This document shows, in pieces, positions 53,227 to 62,739 of a stretch of 64,000 bases of DNA. The stretch lies in assembly GCA_963815185.1 (NCBI GenBank), contig CAWFGC010000007.1:248001-312000 (forward strand). Reading direction: 5' to 3'. A program made the position numbers and the translations under genes. Numbering within the stretch: the stretch's first letter is position 1; each line of letters begins with the position of its first letter. A model generated the notes under the pieces. That model saw only the letters and a program-made list of their open reading frames with translations, was not told the DNA's origin and did no database searches. Source of the DNA: SHZL01 sp963815185. GTDB lineage: Bacteria > Pseudomonadota > Gammaproteobacteria > Xanthomonadales > SZUA-36.

Positions 53227-54278
53227 ATGCCCAGCATCGACACGAGCCCATCCATCCAGTACGAATACGACACGCACCCGGAGATTGGGGAGTCCGTTGA
53301 AATACTGCCCGCTGTGCGCTGGTTGCGCATGCCGCTGCCCTTCACTTTGGGACATATCAACCTGTGGCTGCTGAAAGATTCCGGTAGCTGGACCATCGTT
53401 GACACCGGCCTATACACGCAAGACCACGCGTGACTTGTGGGTCAATGTGCTGGCAGAGCAACTTCACGGCGAGCCGATCAGCCGCACCCTGGTCACGCAT
53501 CTGCATCCCGATCACGCCGGCTGTGCCGGCTGGCTGGAACAGAGGTGCAAAGCCCCGCTGTGGATGAGCCGTGAGGAATACCTGCTGTGCCGCACCCTGG
53601 TGGCGGACACCGGCAGACCTGCCCCGCCCGAAGGCATCGAGTTTTACGCGGCCGCCGGATTTCCCGAAACCGCTCTGGAGCGCTATCAACAACTGTTTGG
53701 CTCATTTGGCCAATACGTGGCGCCGCTGCCGCAGTCCTATCATCGTCTGAAAGACGGCATGCAGGTTTCCATCGGCGACCATGCGTGGCAGGTTATTATC
53801 GGCCGCGGCCACTCGGTGGAACATGCCTGCCTTTACTGCGAAGAACTGAATGCGCTGATTTCCGGCGACCAGATTCTGCCGACCATCTCCTCCAATGTCA
53901 GCGTCTATCCAACCGAACCCTTTGCCAACCCGCTCGGCGACTGGCTGGATTCGCTGAACATGCTGAAGCGGCGGCTGCCGGACGATGTGCTGGTGTTGCC
54001 GGCCCACGGCAAACCGTTTCGCGGCGCGCAGATACGGCTGGACCAACTCATTGCAGAACACCAGGAGGGCCTGGACAAGCTGCGTGCGCTATGCCTGCAG
54101 CCGGTGCGAGCCATCGATACCTTCTCCGCGCTGTTCAAGAGCAAAATCACCGAAAGCAACCTGATCATGGCCACCGGCGAAGCCATCGCCCATCTGAACT
54201 ATCTGTACGAGACGAGGTGAGTTGCGCCGCTGGCTGGATGACAACGGTACGCGTTGGTATCAAGCGGGAGCCTGCTGA
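53227..54278 (+). CDS. MBL-fold metallo-hydrolase (frameshifted, two indels)
   Basis: Metallo-beta-lactamase superfamily hydrolase of about 350 residues. The first frame gives PLPFTLGHINLWLLKDSGSW and TIVDTG. An extra C at 53409-53410 shifts the frame. The next frame carries the metal motif THLHPDHAGC, GHSVEHACLYCEE, LISGDQILPTISSNVSV and PAHGKPF. A second indel near 54212 hides the natural end: beyond the apparent stop at 54218-54220 the other frame continues RGELRRWLDDNGTRWYQ to a TGA at 54276-54278, which resembles the winged-helix tail of this family. Substrate unknown. Confidence 0.82.
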
Positions 54279-54300
54279 GACGATGCCCGGCGCTGCAGGC

Positions 54301-54933
54301 TTAAGCTTCATCGTAGTGCGCATGGGGGCCTGCGTGGACATGACCGCGGTACACCAGGCTGTGCATGATGGTGCCGATAATGATCGCCTGTAATGCCGAT
54401 ATAGCGTACTTGCCGGCCAGCGGCAACAGGTGACTGGAATACTCAAAGCCCAATACCGTGGCCGCCGCCATACCGGTCAGCATCAGCCAGGCGGCGCGCG
54501 CACCGAAGGCAGGCTGCATGATCAGCCAGATCATCATGCCCACGCCAAAGCGGTGCAGCGCGATGGCAACGGCGAGACCGGCACCGGCCTGCAATTGGCT
54601 TTCGGCGAGACCGGCGCCGTCAAGCAGTGCGTGCAGCAGCAAGCCCAGCAAGGCGAGCATCAGGCTGGCCAGATGCAAAGTCGCGGCCGCGCGGCGCACG
54701 GCCCGTTCCAAAGCGGTCGGGAAAAAAAAACCCACGGCGACCAGAGCGATGGCGGTCCATCCCTGCGCTTGCACGATATCGGGCAGCAACAACAGCGCCA
54801 GCAGCAGAATCAGCACCAGCACGATCACACGGTCGATCGCCTGCGCCACCCGGCCACCCTTCGAAACCCAAAGAAAAATCAGGGGTCCGGCAAACAGTGT
54901 CATCAGGGAAATGAGCAACAAGGCGGCGTGCAA
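54301..54933 (-). CDS. ZIP-like integral membrane protein with His-rich tail
   Basis: A 210-residue protein with six to seven TM helices. LLLHALLDGAGLAES and the next helix with ALHRFGVGMMIW recall the metal-binding H-x-x-x-D-G and H-x-x-x-x-G-x-x motifs of ZIP zinc transporters TM4/TM5. The C terminus HVHAGPHAHYDEA is His-rich, as often in metal carriers. Assignment to ZIP is by these motifs only; a non-transport relative is possible. Confidence 0.6.
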   Translation of the reverse strand: MHAALLLISLMTLFAGPLIFLWVSKGGRVAQAIDRVIVLVLILLLALLLLPDIVQAQGWTAIALVAVGFFFPTALERAVRRAAATLHLASLMLALLGLLLHALLDGAGLAESQLQAGAGLAVAIALHRFGVGMMIWLIMQPAFGARAAWLMLTGMAAATVLGFEYSSHLLPLAGKYAISALQAIIIGTIMHSLVYRGHVHAGPHAHYDEA

Positions 54934-55036
54934 ACCCCAGCAGAAGAGTGGGAGATACTATCATAGCTGCTGGTTTTCTTTTGCCCCGGGGTGCGTATTG
55001 CTAGAATACGCCTCCCGATGGTCCCTCTGGAACGCC

Positions 55037-55693
55037 GTGGAAACTTCCAACATCGAAGCCATGATCGCAGACCAACGCGGGGATCCATACGCCGAATCCG
55101 AGTTGCATGATCTTCTGGCCGCAGTGGCCGAACGCAACGGCAAGGAAGCCGCAGCCGAAGATCTGCAGCGCGGAACCCGCTTCGTGCATGGCTATATCGA
55201 GCAGGTGCCGTATATGATCAAGGTGGCGTGGACAGCCGCCTGCAACGTCGGCCTGGAAGCGGAGATCACGCAGATTCTCGACATGGTGGCTTCCTACTGG
55301 GAACAGGGCGATGACATCATTCCGGACGGCCTGGGCATTATCGGGCTGCTCGATGACGCCTACTGTTCACTCAGCTCCCTGCAAGCCGTATCGGATCATT
55401 ACCAGCTGCAAACCGGCAAATACCTGTTTCCGGACGATCTCAGCACCGCCAACAAAGTCATGCGCAAAATCATTGGCGAGCCCTATGCCTCGGATCTGGA
55501 CCGCCTGGTCATCCACACCATGCAGGAAACCGAGCTGATCGAGGTGATGAAAAAATTTTCCAGCGAAGAAAAGCAACTGGCGTTTGCCCACCGCAGCACG
55601 ATCTGGAATCACGGCCCGGCCGGCAGCATGGACTTGCAGGAACTGGCCGGGCTGGGCCTGGTGCCTGAACCCTCATCAAGCGCTGACGCCTGA
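55037..55693 (+). CDS. DUF1232/YkvA-like domain protein
   Basis: A 218-residue protein starting at GTG 55037 (or ATG 55061); the frame upstream of this is antisense to the ZIP-like gene and not coding. The middle segment DDIIPDGLGIIGLLDDAYCSL is the YkvA/DUF1232 signature (D-x-x-P-D-x-L-G-x-x-G-x-x-D-D). The C terminus is charged and helical. A TAGAAT -10-like box at 55002-55007 precedes it. Function unknown. Confidence 0.72.
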   Translation: METSNIEAMIADQRGDPYAESELHDLLAAVAERNGKEAAAEDLQRGTRFVHGYIEQVPYMIKVAWTAACNVGLEAEITQILDMVASYWEQGDDIIPDGLGIIGLLDDAYCSLSSLQAVSDHYQLQTGKYLFPDDLSTANKVMRKIIGEPYASDLDRLVIHTMQETELIEVMKKFSSEEKQLAFAHRSTIWNHGPAGSMDLQELAGLGLVPEPSSSADA

Positions 55694-55716
55694 CAGGCGG
55701 CATTCTGCCCCAGCGC

Positions 55717-57041
55717 TCACGGTTGCGGCTGTAATCCCGCAAACGCTTTGCGCGTGAGGTTATCACCCCCGTTCGCCGTCACCACCACATTGTCCTCGAT
55801 GCGGATGCCGCCATAGGGAGCAAATCCCGCCACCGCGCCCCAATCGATGGCATCGGCGTCAGCCGTTTGCTTCCACTGCTCCAGCAGCGAGCCGATGAAA
55901 TACAGCCCCGGCTCAATCGTCACCACGTTACCGGCTTCCAGCACGCGGGTCAGGCGCAGGAACGGATGACCCTCCGGCCGCGCAATGGGCTCGCCTGCGT
56001 TGTCGATCAGGCCGGCCACATCGTGGGTCTGCAGGCCGATGAAATGCCCGAGTCCGTGCGGATAGAACACGCTGCTCAGACCGCTGGCGACGGCTTCTTC
56101 CGGCGCCAGCTTGATGATGCCCGCGGCAGACAGAATGTGCGCAATCTGCAGATGCGCGCTCAGGTGCAGGTCCTTGAAGTCCAGCCCGGCCCGGACCTCG
56201 GCCGCCAGGCCCTGCTGCATGGCTTCCATGGCCGCTATCAGGTCGGCGAATGCGCCCGCCTGCGCGGCATGGCTGCGGGTGATGTCGGCGGCATAAGTGT
56301 TGACGGTGCTGCCGGCATCGATCAGGAATGAAAGACTGCGTTCGGGCCTGCTGCGCTGGCGTTGCTGGTAATGCAGCACGGCGCCGTGGTGGCCGAGCGC
56401 GACAATGCTGTTGTAAGGCAAGGCCGCATCGTTTTGCCGGCACGCCTGCAAATAGCGCAGGTGTATGTCGAATTCGCTCTGGCCCTCGCGGAATGCGCGC
56501 GCGGCTGCCACATGGGCCGTGGCAGCCTGTTGGTTGGCCTTGCGCATGCAGGCGATTTCGTACGGCGTTTTGCGCGTGCGCTCGAGATGCAGGCGGGTCA
56601 GCAGCGGTTCAGGGTTGATTTGCTCCGCCGCGAACCGGGCCTGCAGCGCCGGTGCATCCCCCAGCGCGGCCATCCTGCCACGTGCTGCCGGCAATTCCGC
56701 GCACCAGGCGTCGGCGGCGGACACCACGCGCACTTCCACCTGATCGGCCCACCAGGACTCCGGGTCCGAGGGCGGCGAGTACCAGTAATCCTCCGGCTGG
56801 TAATACCACAATAAAGGCCGTTCACCGGGGCGAATCAGCAGCACGCTGTCGTGGTGGTGATCAGCGGCAGCCAGGCCAGGAAATGTGGATTGGGACGGAA
56901 CGCATACTCGTAATCATCGAGGAAACTGACCAGGGCCGAACCGGCGTGCACCAGGATCGCATCCACCTCGTGCGCCAGCATTGCCGCTTCCCAGCGGGCT
57001 TGCATTTCCTTGACGTGGGCGCCATACAATTCCTCAGGCAT
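55717..57041 (-). CDS. pepQ: Xaa-Pro dipeptidase (prolidase, M24 family; frameshifted)
   Basis: Cytosolic di-metal peptidase of about 441 residues, the size of PepQ. The first part MPEELYGAHVKEMQARWEAA with ILVHAGSALVSFLDDYEYAFRPNPHFLAWLPL is in one frame. After a missing base around 56863-56869 the rest (HDSVLLIRPGERPLLWYY onward) is in another. Pita-bread metal ligands are visible: IDAGSTVNTYAADITRS (two Asp), HGLGHFIGLQTHD (His), TIEPGLYFI (Glu) and GGIRIEDNV (Glu). Confidence 0.88.
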
Positions 57042-57180
57042 AGGCAGAATTCTCCAGTGGTGCTGACGGTGGTGATAATCTTGGTAGAATATCCGGCTTT
57101 CGTCTGGCAGTTCCTGGCGAAGCACGGTTCGGGCAGGGGCTGCAGAGCCGCACTTTAGACGCAGTAATCCGATTAGGCAA

Positions 57181-58646
57181 ATGGGACAGATTGAATTGAC
57201 AATCCAGTTATACAACACGTTGACACGCAGCAAGCAGGTCTTTGAGCCATCGGACCCGGCCCGCGTGACCCTTTACGTCTGCGGCCCGACAGTCTACAAC
57301 TATGCCCATATCGGCAATGCCCGTCCGGCCGTAATATTCGACCTGTTGCGGCGGATGCTCAGCTGGCATTTCCCCCAGGTGGTCTACGCCCGCAACATCA
57401 CCGACGTCGACGACAAAATCAATGCCGCCGCAGCGGAAAAGGGTGTGCCGATAGAAGAAATTTCCTCCCATTACACCCAGGTTTACCTCGACGACATGGC
57501 CGCCCTGGGTGTCAGCCCCCCACCGTGGAACCCCGCGCCACCGAACACATCGAACAGATGCAGCACATGATCCAGCGCCTGATCGACGCCGGCCATGCCT
57601 ACTGCGCCGAAGGGCATGTGCTGTTCAATATCGAGTCCTACCCCGAATATGGCGCCTTGTCGCGACGCGACATGCGCGAAATGGTCGCCGGCGCCCGGGT
57701 CGAGGTCGCGCCCTACAAGAAACACCCCGGCGATTTCGTGCTGTGGAAACCTTCAATCGCCCCACAACCGGGCTGGGACAGCCCCTGGGGCTGGGGCCGG
57801 CCCGGCTGGCACCTGGAATGCTCCGCCATGGCCGAGGCCCATCTGGGCCGAGACCATCGACATCCACGGCGGCGGCCAGGACCTGATTTTTCCCCACCAT
57901 GAGAATGAAATCGCCCAGAGCGTGTGTTCGCATGGCGGCAAACCCTTTGCCCGTTACTGGATGCACAACGGTTTCGTGACCATGGACAAGCACAAGATGT
58001 CCAAGTCCGAAGGCAATACCTTCCTCGTTCACGACCTGCTCGAGACCTGGCCGGGTGAGGTGCTGCGCTACCTGCTGTTGAGCGCGCATTACCGCCAGCC
58101 GCTGGACTGGTCGGCGCAGGAACTGGACCGCGCCCGCCGTACGCTGGACCGGCTGTACGGGGTATTGCGCATCGCGGCCGAGGCATTCGGCCCATTTGTC
58201 GCCGCAGCCGCGTCCCAGCGAGGCCCTGCTGGACACCTTGCGCGACGACCTCAATACGCCACTGGCACTGGCCGAATTCAATCGCCTGGGGCGCGACCTG
58301 GCGAAAGCGGAAGACCGTGCTTCGGCGCAACTGCTGGCCGGCGAATTGCTGGCCAACGCAGAACTGCTCGGGTCTGCTGCAGTCAACGCCGGAAGAATGG
58401 TTTGGCGCCGGCGCGTCGGACCAGGATACGGCCCGCATCGAAAGTCTGATCGAGCAGCGCAACGCGGCCCGGGAAGCGCGTGATTTTGCCACTGCGGATC
58501 GAATCCGCGACCAATTGGGCGCCGAGGGCATCATCCTGGAAGACGCAGAGGGCACCACGCGCTGGCGCCGCGGATTGAAACCTGACATGCCTGATCCCAA
58601 CGCCGTTCAGAACGACATTATCTGCTTCTTTCAGCATGTTTTCTGA
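57181..58646 (+). CDS. cysS: Cysteinyl-tRNA synthetase (four frameshifts)
   Basis: Essential class I synthetase of about 488 residues spread over three frames. Motifs appear in order: LYVCGPTVYNYAHIGNARP (zinc Cys and HIGN), ARNITDVDDKI, GWHLECSAMAEAHLG, DIHGGGQDLIFPHHENEIAQS, KMSKSEGN, and a C-terminal DALR-like region. Frame changes: one C missing from a C7 run at about 57514-57519, one C extra near 57848, an indel near 58204-58212, and one G extra at 58370-58372. Homopolymer indels in an essential gene point to consensus errors rather than decay. Its end overlaps sufE by 11 bases. Confidence 0.9.
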
Positions 58647-59007
58647 GTGGCTGGATCGCTACCAGTACCTGATCGACCTGGGGCGCAAGCTGCCCGCCCT
58701 CAGCGCGGAAGAGAAAACCGATGACAAGTTGCTGGCGGGATGCCAGTCAAAGGTCTGGCTGTATCTGGAAGGCGACAAGGACGAAGTCCTGATCCGCGCC
58801 AACAGCGATGCCGCCATCGTGTCCGGCCTGATCGCGCTGCTGATACAGGTGTACTCGGGCTGCTCGGCGCAGCAAATCCTCGACACCGAGCCCTACTTCA
58901 TCCACGAGATCGGTCTGAGCGATCACCTCTCCCCCACCCGCGCCAACGGCCTGCACGCGATGCTGCAGGCGATACGCGCGCATGCGGAAAGACTGGTCAG
59001 AGGTTAA
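58636..59007 (+). CDS. sufE: SufE family cysteine desulfuration protein
   Basis: A 123-residue sulfur acceptor that activates the desulfurase SufS. DLGRKLPALSAEEKTDDKLLAGCQSKVWL contains the persulfide Cys in GCQS. GLIALLIQVYSG and GLSDHLSPTRANGLHAML complete the family pattern. No other suf gene is in the window. Confidence 0.92.
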   Translation: MFSEWLDRYQYLIDLGRKLPALSAEEKTDDKLLAGCQSKVWLYLEGDKDEVLIRANSDAAIVSGLIALLIQVYSGCSAQQILDTEPYFIHEIGLSDHLSPTRANGLHAMLQAIRAHAERLVRG

Positions 59008-59078
59008 GTCCCCGGATCCCACGCCTTTGCTGCGCAAAGGCTGGGATGACGCCTGGCGGGTAGTCCCAGGAAACGCAT

Positions 59079-59110
59079 AAAAAAGGCCCCGCTCGAAGCG
59101 GGGCCTTTTT
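59079..59110. terminator. Bidirectional rho-independent terminator between sufE and ompA-like gene
   Basis: GGCCCCGCT-TCGA-like loop-AGCGGGGCC (59085-59105) flanked by AAAAAA on the left and TTTTT on the right, so it can end transcription on both strands between the convergent genes. Confidence 0.88.
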
Positions 59111-59130
59111 GTTTTACCTAACAGCAGGCG

Positions 59131-60209
59131 TTAGCGTTCGAGCACCACCAGCTCAACCCGGCGGTTTTCCTGACGGCCTGCATCCGTATCATTGCTCGCT
59201 ACCGGCCGCACTTCACCGTAGCCGCGGGCAGTCAGCCTGGTGGCCGTGATGCCCTTGCTGACCAGGTAGTCCCTGACCGCGTTGGCGCGGCGCTCGGACA
59301 GGCCCTGGTTGTACTCTTCGCTACCGACGCTGTCGGTGTGACCGGCGACTTCAACGACCACGCGTTCGTGCGTAGACAGAAGAGCGGCGGCATTATTCAG
59401 GATCACCATCGCTTCGGGGCGCAAGGTTGCCTTGTCGAAGTCAAAATGCACGCCTTCCAGCGAAATCACCGCTTCCACTTCGCAACCATCCAGATCCACC
59501 ACGGCACCCGGCCGGGTATTCGGGCACTTGTCCCGCTCATTGGGCACGCCATCGCCATCCAGATCCGGATTCGGCGGCGGTGCGGCTGGTTTTGCCGGCG
59601 GCGGCGGTGGCGGTGGCGGCGGCGGTGGCGCAGCCTTGCCGCCAAAGTCGAAACTCAGGCCGACGCTGTAGAACATATCATCGAAGGAATTGATGTAGGG
59701 TGCAGCGAATTCTTGTCACTATCACGCCGCCACATCACCTGGCCACGCACCGACCAGTGTTTTGCCACCTGGCCTTGCACACCCAGACCCAGGCTCCACT
59801 CGAGATTTCTGTCGCTGATCCAGCGACGCTTTCGTGCTTGGTGCCGCCAATGCCCGCCAATACGATAAGGCTTCCAGGCATAGCTGCCAAAGTAATAGCG
59901 GCCCACCACGCCCAGGGTCTTGAGCTTCCATTCATCGTTGCTTGATCCGGGCGCGACCAGAGCGTAATCCCGGTAATCGCCTTCGAATTCGTCATATTCG
60001 AGATCCAGGCTGAAATTCGGGCCGAGGAAATAGCCGAAACCAATCCCCTGCCAAACATCGCCGTTGCTCGTATTACGACTGTCATCGACATCAGCGCCGC
60101 CAATCTGGTAGCTGAAATGCCAGGGCTGATCGCCATCGGCAAACAACCAATTGCTGCCCAGCAGCAGTACCGCCGCTGCCAGGGCCATGATGTACTTGGT
60201 ATTTTTCAC
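59131..60209 (-). CDS. OmpA-family outer membrane protein (frameshifted)
   Basis: Outer-membrane beta-barrel linked to a peptidoglycan-binding domain, about 358 residues. Signal peptide (about 1-25), barrel strands (WHFSYQIGGADVDD, WQGIGFGYFLGPNFSLDLEYDEF), then an 11-residue Pro run, a thrombospondin type 3-like repeat (DLDGDGVPNERDKCPNT) and the OmpA C-terminal domain (HTDSVGSEEYNQGLSERRANAV). A frame change lies near 59698-59702 (NSL to PYINSFDDMFYSVGL). Inside the barrel the +1 frame reads IVLAGIGGTKHESVAG where the main frame gives HWRHQARKRRW, so two compensating indels are likely at about 59825 and 59865. Confidence 0.88.
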
Positions 60210-60408
60210 GTCACATTCTCCATCGCCAAAGGCGCTTTTAGAAAACGCCGCTCACCCCATGGCAAGCACAGCGCTTTCCGGTGTATTATAACGGAATTCC
60301 GCGGAGTTGTTAATAAATCATTAAGAACAGAGCGACCGGCAAGAGCCGGACATTGACCTGGATCAGCCTGGTCCAGGCCGGGAAGTCAAACCGGTGGCAT
60401 GAAAACGG

Positions 60409-60837
60409 CTAGCGGGCTTCTCCCTGCTGCTTTTGCCGCAATTCCCAACGTTCCTGGGCATCGAGGCACAGGGTCGCGATGGGGCGCGCCTCGAGCCGGT
60501 CCAGACCGATCTCCTCGCCGGTTTCGTCGCAATAACCGTATTCACCCTCTTCGATGCGGTTCAGGGCTTTGTCGATCTTGTTGATCAATTTGCGATAGCG
60601 GTCCCGGGTTCTCAGTTCCAGGCTGTTCTCCGTTTCGCGGGTTGCCCGCTCAGCTTCATCGCCAACATCCCTGACTTCGTGTTGCAGGTTTATGATGGTT
60701 TCGCGTGATTCCTCAACCAGCTCTTCCCGCCAGTTAACCAGCTTCTGGCGAAAATACTCCAGGTGCTTGGGGCACATATAGGGTTCTTTTTTGAGCGGCT
60801 TGTAGTTCTTTTTCAATTTCACACGGGTTGTGGTCAT
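60409..60837 (-). CDS. dksA: RNA polymerase-binding regulator DksA, two-cysteine variant
   Basis: A 142-residue secondary-channel regulator working with ppGpp. The coiled-coil tip region with DEAERATRETENSLELRTRDR is intact, including the DxxDxA-like acidic tip (DVGDEA). In the zinc-finger region canonical C-x-x-C pairs read CDET and CLDA, leaving two of four cysteines. That is the pattern of zinc-independent DksA2-like and some alphaproteobacterial DksA proteins. An imperfect AT-rich hairpin (60871-60900) lies upstream. No gltX-like tRNA synthetase follows, as it would in E. coli. Confidence 0.92.
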   Translation of the reverse strand: MTTTRVKLKKNYKPLKKEPYMCPKHLEYFRQKLVNWREELVEESRETIINLQHEVRDVGDEAERATRETENSLELRTRDRYRKLINKIDKALNRIEEGEYGYCDETGEEIGLDRLEARPIATLCLDAQERWELRQKQQGEAR

Positions 60838-61044
60838 CGTGCTAATCTACTCCTTGAAACATGCAAAAATGGAAAAATCAAGATAGGTCTTTGATTTTCC
60901 AACTTTATTAATGATTTCGGATCAAATGCCCGAAAAAGAAATTGCAGTTTTATATCTGAACTGGGCGCTCACGGCAAGCTTTGTCGACATCATGGGCGCA
61001 AATTGAATCGCCCAATCAGCGCTAAAACAGCGCTAAAGTCACCC

Positions 61045-61255
61045 ATGGAAAAGCTGCTGCAGGCACTTATTCGCGCCTATCAACTGCTGCTGAGCCCGTT
61101 TTTCGGCGGTCAGTGCCGCTTCACGCCTAGTTGTTCGCAATACGCTTCCGAGGCAATCGGCAAGCATGGTACGCTGCGCGGATGCTGGCCTGGCCCTGCG
61201 CCGCATTGCCCGCTGTCAGCCTTTCTGCCACGGTGGCTACGACCCGGTGCCCTAG
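61045..61255 (+). CDS. yidD: Membrane protein insertion efficiency factor YidD (frameshifted)
   Basis: A small amphipathic membrane-associated protein that assists YidC. MEKLLQALIRAYQLLLSPFF, then GGQCRFTPSCSQYASEAIGKHG is the conserved core with family cysteines. At 61190-61191 an extra C shifts the frame; the correct continuation CWLALRRIARCQPFCHGGYDPVP ends at TAG 61253-61255, giving about 70 residues. It is away from rnpA/yidC here, next to the dihydroorotase gene. A short hairpin GGAGTC-N5-GACTCC follows at 61273-61289. Confidence 0.88.
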
Positions 61256-61330
61256 CCCGCATGTTGGAGGCAGGAGTCCGACAGACTCCCGGCGTCCTGT
61301 TAATAAAATCAAAGGAAGCAAAAACACGTC

Positions 61331-62686
61331 ATGGCCGAGCGGATATTGATCAAAAACGCACAACTGGTGAATGAGGGCACGGTAACGCCGGGCGATCTGA
61401 TGATTCACCACGGCCGCATCGAGCGCTTTGGCGGTGACATCAACGCCACCGCGAACACGCATGTGATCGATGCCGCAGAACGATTCGTATTGCCCGGCAT
61501 GATCGACGACCAGGTACATTTTCGCGAACCCGGGATGACCCACAAAGGCGATATTGGGTCCGAGTCGCGCGCTGCGATCGCCGGGGGCATCACCAGTTTC
61601 ATGGACATGCCCAACACCCAGCCGCCGACAGTAACGCTGGCTGCACTGGAAGCGAAATACGCCATCGCTGCGCGCACCTCGCTGGGCAACTACGCCTTCT
61701 ACCTCGGTGCGACCAATGACAACCTCGAGGTGGTGCGCGCCCTCGATCCGCTGGCGGCTGCCGGGGTCAAGGTCTTCATGGGCTCCTCCACCGGCAACAT
61801 GCTGGTCGACAAGGAGGAAACGCTGGCGGGGATTTTTCGTGATGCGCCGGTCATCATCGCCACCCATTGCGAATCCACCCCACGGATCCAGCAAAACCTC
61901 AAGGCGGCGCTGGAGCGCTATGGCAAGAACATTCCGGTGTCCGAGCATCCGGTCATTCGCGATACCGAATCCTGTTACCTGTCCTCCAGCCTGGCCGTCA
62001 GCCTGGCGCGGGAACACGGTGCGCAGTTACACATACTGCATCTGAGCAGCGCCAGGGAAATGGAATTGTTCGAACCCGGCCCGATGGCCGGAAAATCCAT
62101 CACCGCTGAAGTCTGTGTCCATCACCTGCAGTTCAGCAGTGAGGATTACGCCCTGATGGGCAACCGCATCAAATGCAATCCGGCGATCAAGTCGCCAGCC
62201 GACCGGGCCGCGCTGCGCGAGGCGCTGATAAGCGGCCGGCTGGACATCATCGCCACCGACCATGCACCCCATACGCGCGAGGAAAAAGCCGCCACAGACT
62301 ACCTGCAGGCGCCGGCAGGACTGCCGCTGGTGCAGGATGCCCTGCTCAGCGTGCTGGAGCTCTTTCACGACGGCGTTATCAGCCTGACGGACATCGTCAC
62401 CAAGACCGCGCACAATCCGGCCGTACGCTTCCAGGTCAAGGACCGCGGCTTTTTGCGCGAGGGCTATTTTGCCGACCTGGTGCTGGTGGATACCCAGGCC
62501 GCAACCGAAGTGCGTGCCGACACGATTTTGTCCCGCTGCGGCTGGAGCCCGTTCGAGGGCAAACCCTTTCGTTCGCGCATCGACTGCACTCTGGTCAACG
62601 GAGTAGTTGCCTGGGAGGACGGCAAAATCGTCGAACACCAGGCCGCCCGCCGGCTCGAATTTGACCGGCCTGCTGGCGGCCGGTAA
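61331..62686 (+). CDS. Dihydroorotase (class I, PyrC/allantoinase-like amidohydrolase)
   Basis: A 451-residue amidohydrolase catalysing carbamoyl-aspartate cyclisation in pyrimidine synthesis. The metal-binding motif is D-x-V-H-x-R (DDQVHFREPG). SRAAIAGGITSFMDMPNTQPP, the His pair region THCEST and HILHLSSA, and the catalytic ATDHAPH follow. The length and motif belong to the long type I dihydroorotases rather than the short E. coli PyrC. Allantoinase or hydantoinase activity cannot be excluded by sequence alone. Confidence 0.9.
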   Translation: MAERILIKNAQLVNEGTVTPGDLMIHHGRIERFGGDINATANTHVIDAAERFVLPGMIDDQVHFREPGMTHKGDIGSESRAAIAGGITSFMDMPNTQPPTVTLAALEAKYAIAARTSLGNYAFYLGATNDNLEVVRALDPLAAAGVKVFMGSSTGNMLVDKEETLAGIFRDAPVIIATHCESTPRIQQNLKAALERYGKNIPVSEHPVIRDTESCYLSSSLAVSLAREHGAQLHILHLSSAREMELFEPGPMAGKSITAEVCVHHLQFSSEDYALMGNRIKCNPAIKSPADRAALREALISGRLDIIATDHAPHTREEKAATDYLQAPAGLPLVQDALLSVLELFHDGVISLTDIVTKTAHNPAVRFQVKDRGFLREGYFADLVLVDTQAATEVRADTILSRCGWSPFEGKPFRSRIDCTLVNGVVAWEDGKIVEHQAARRLEFDRPAGGR

Positions 62687-62739
62687 TCTGCCCCGGTCCG
62701 CCAACCCGCAGCGGCTCCAAATTAGACAGGAAAAGACTC

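Noticed and set aside
54458..55036. Upstream extension of the DUF1232-like frame
   Set aside because: Antisense to the ZIP-like gene, with no sequence similarity to any domain; the gene begins at GTG 55037 or ATG 55061.
57181..58646. Programmed frameshifting in cysS
   Set aside because: Four separate frame changes without conserved slippery-site or pseudoknot context, several in homopolymers, make sequencing error the simpler reading.
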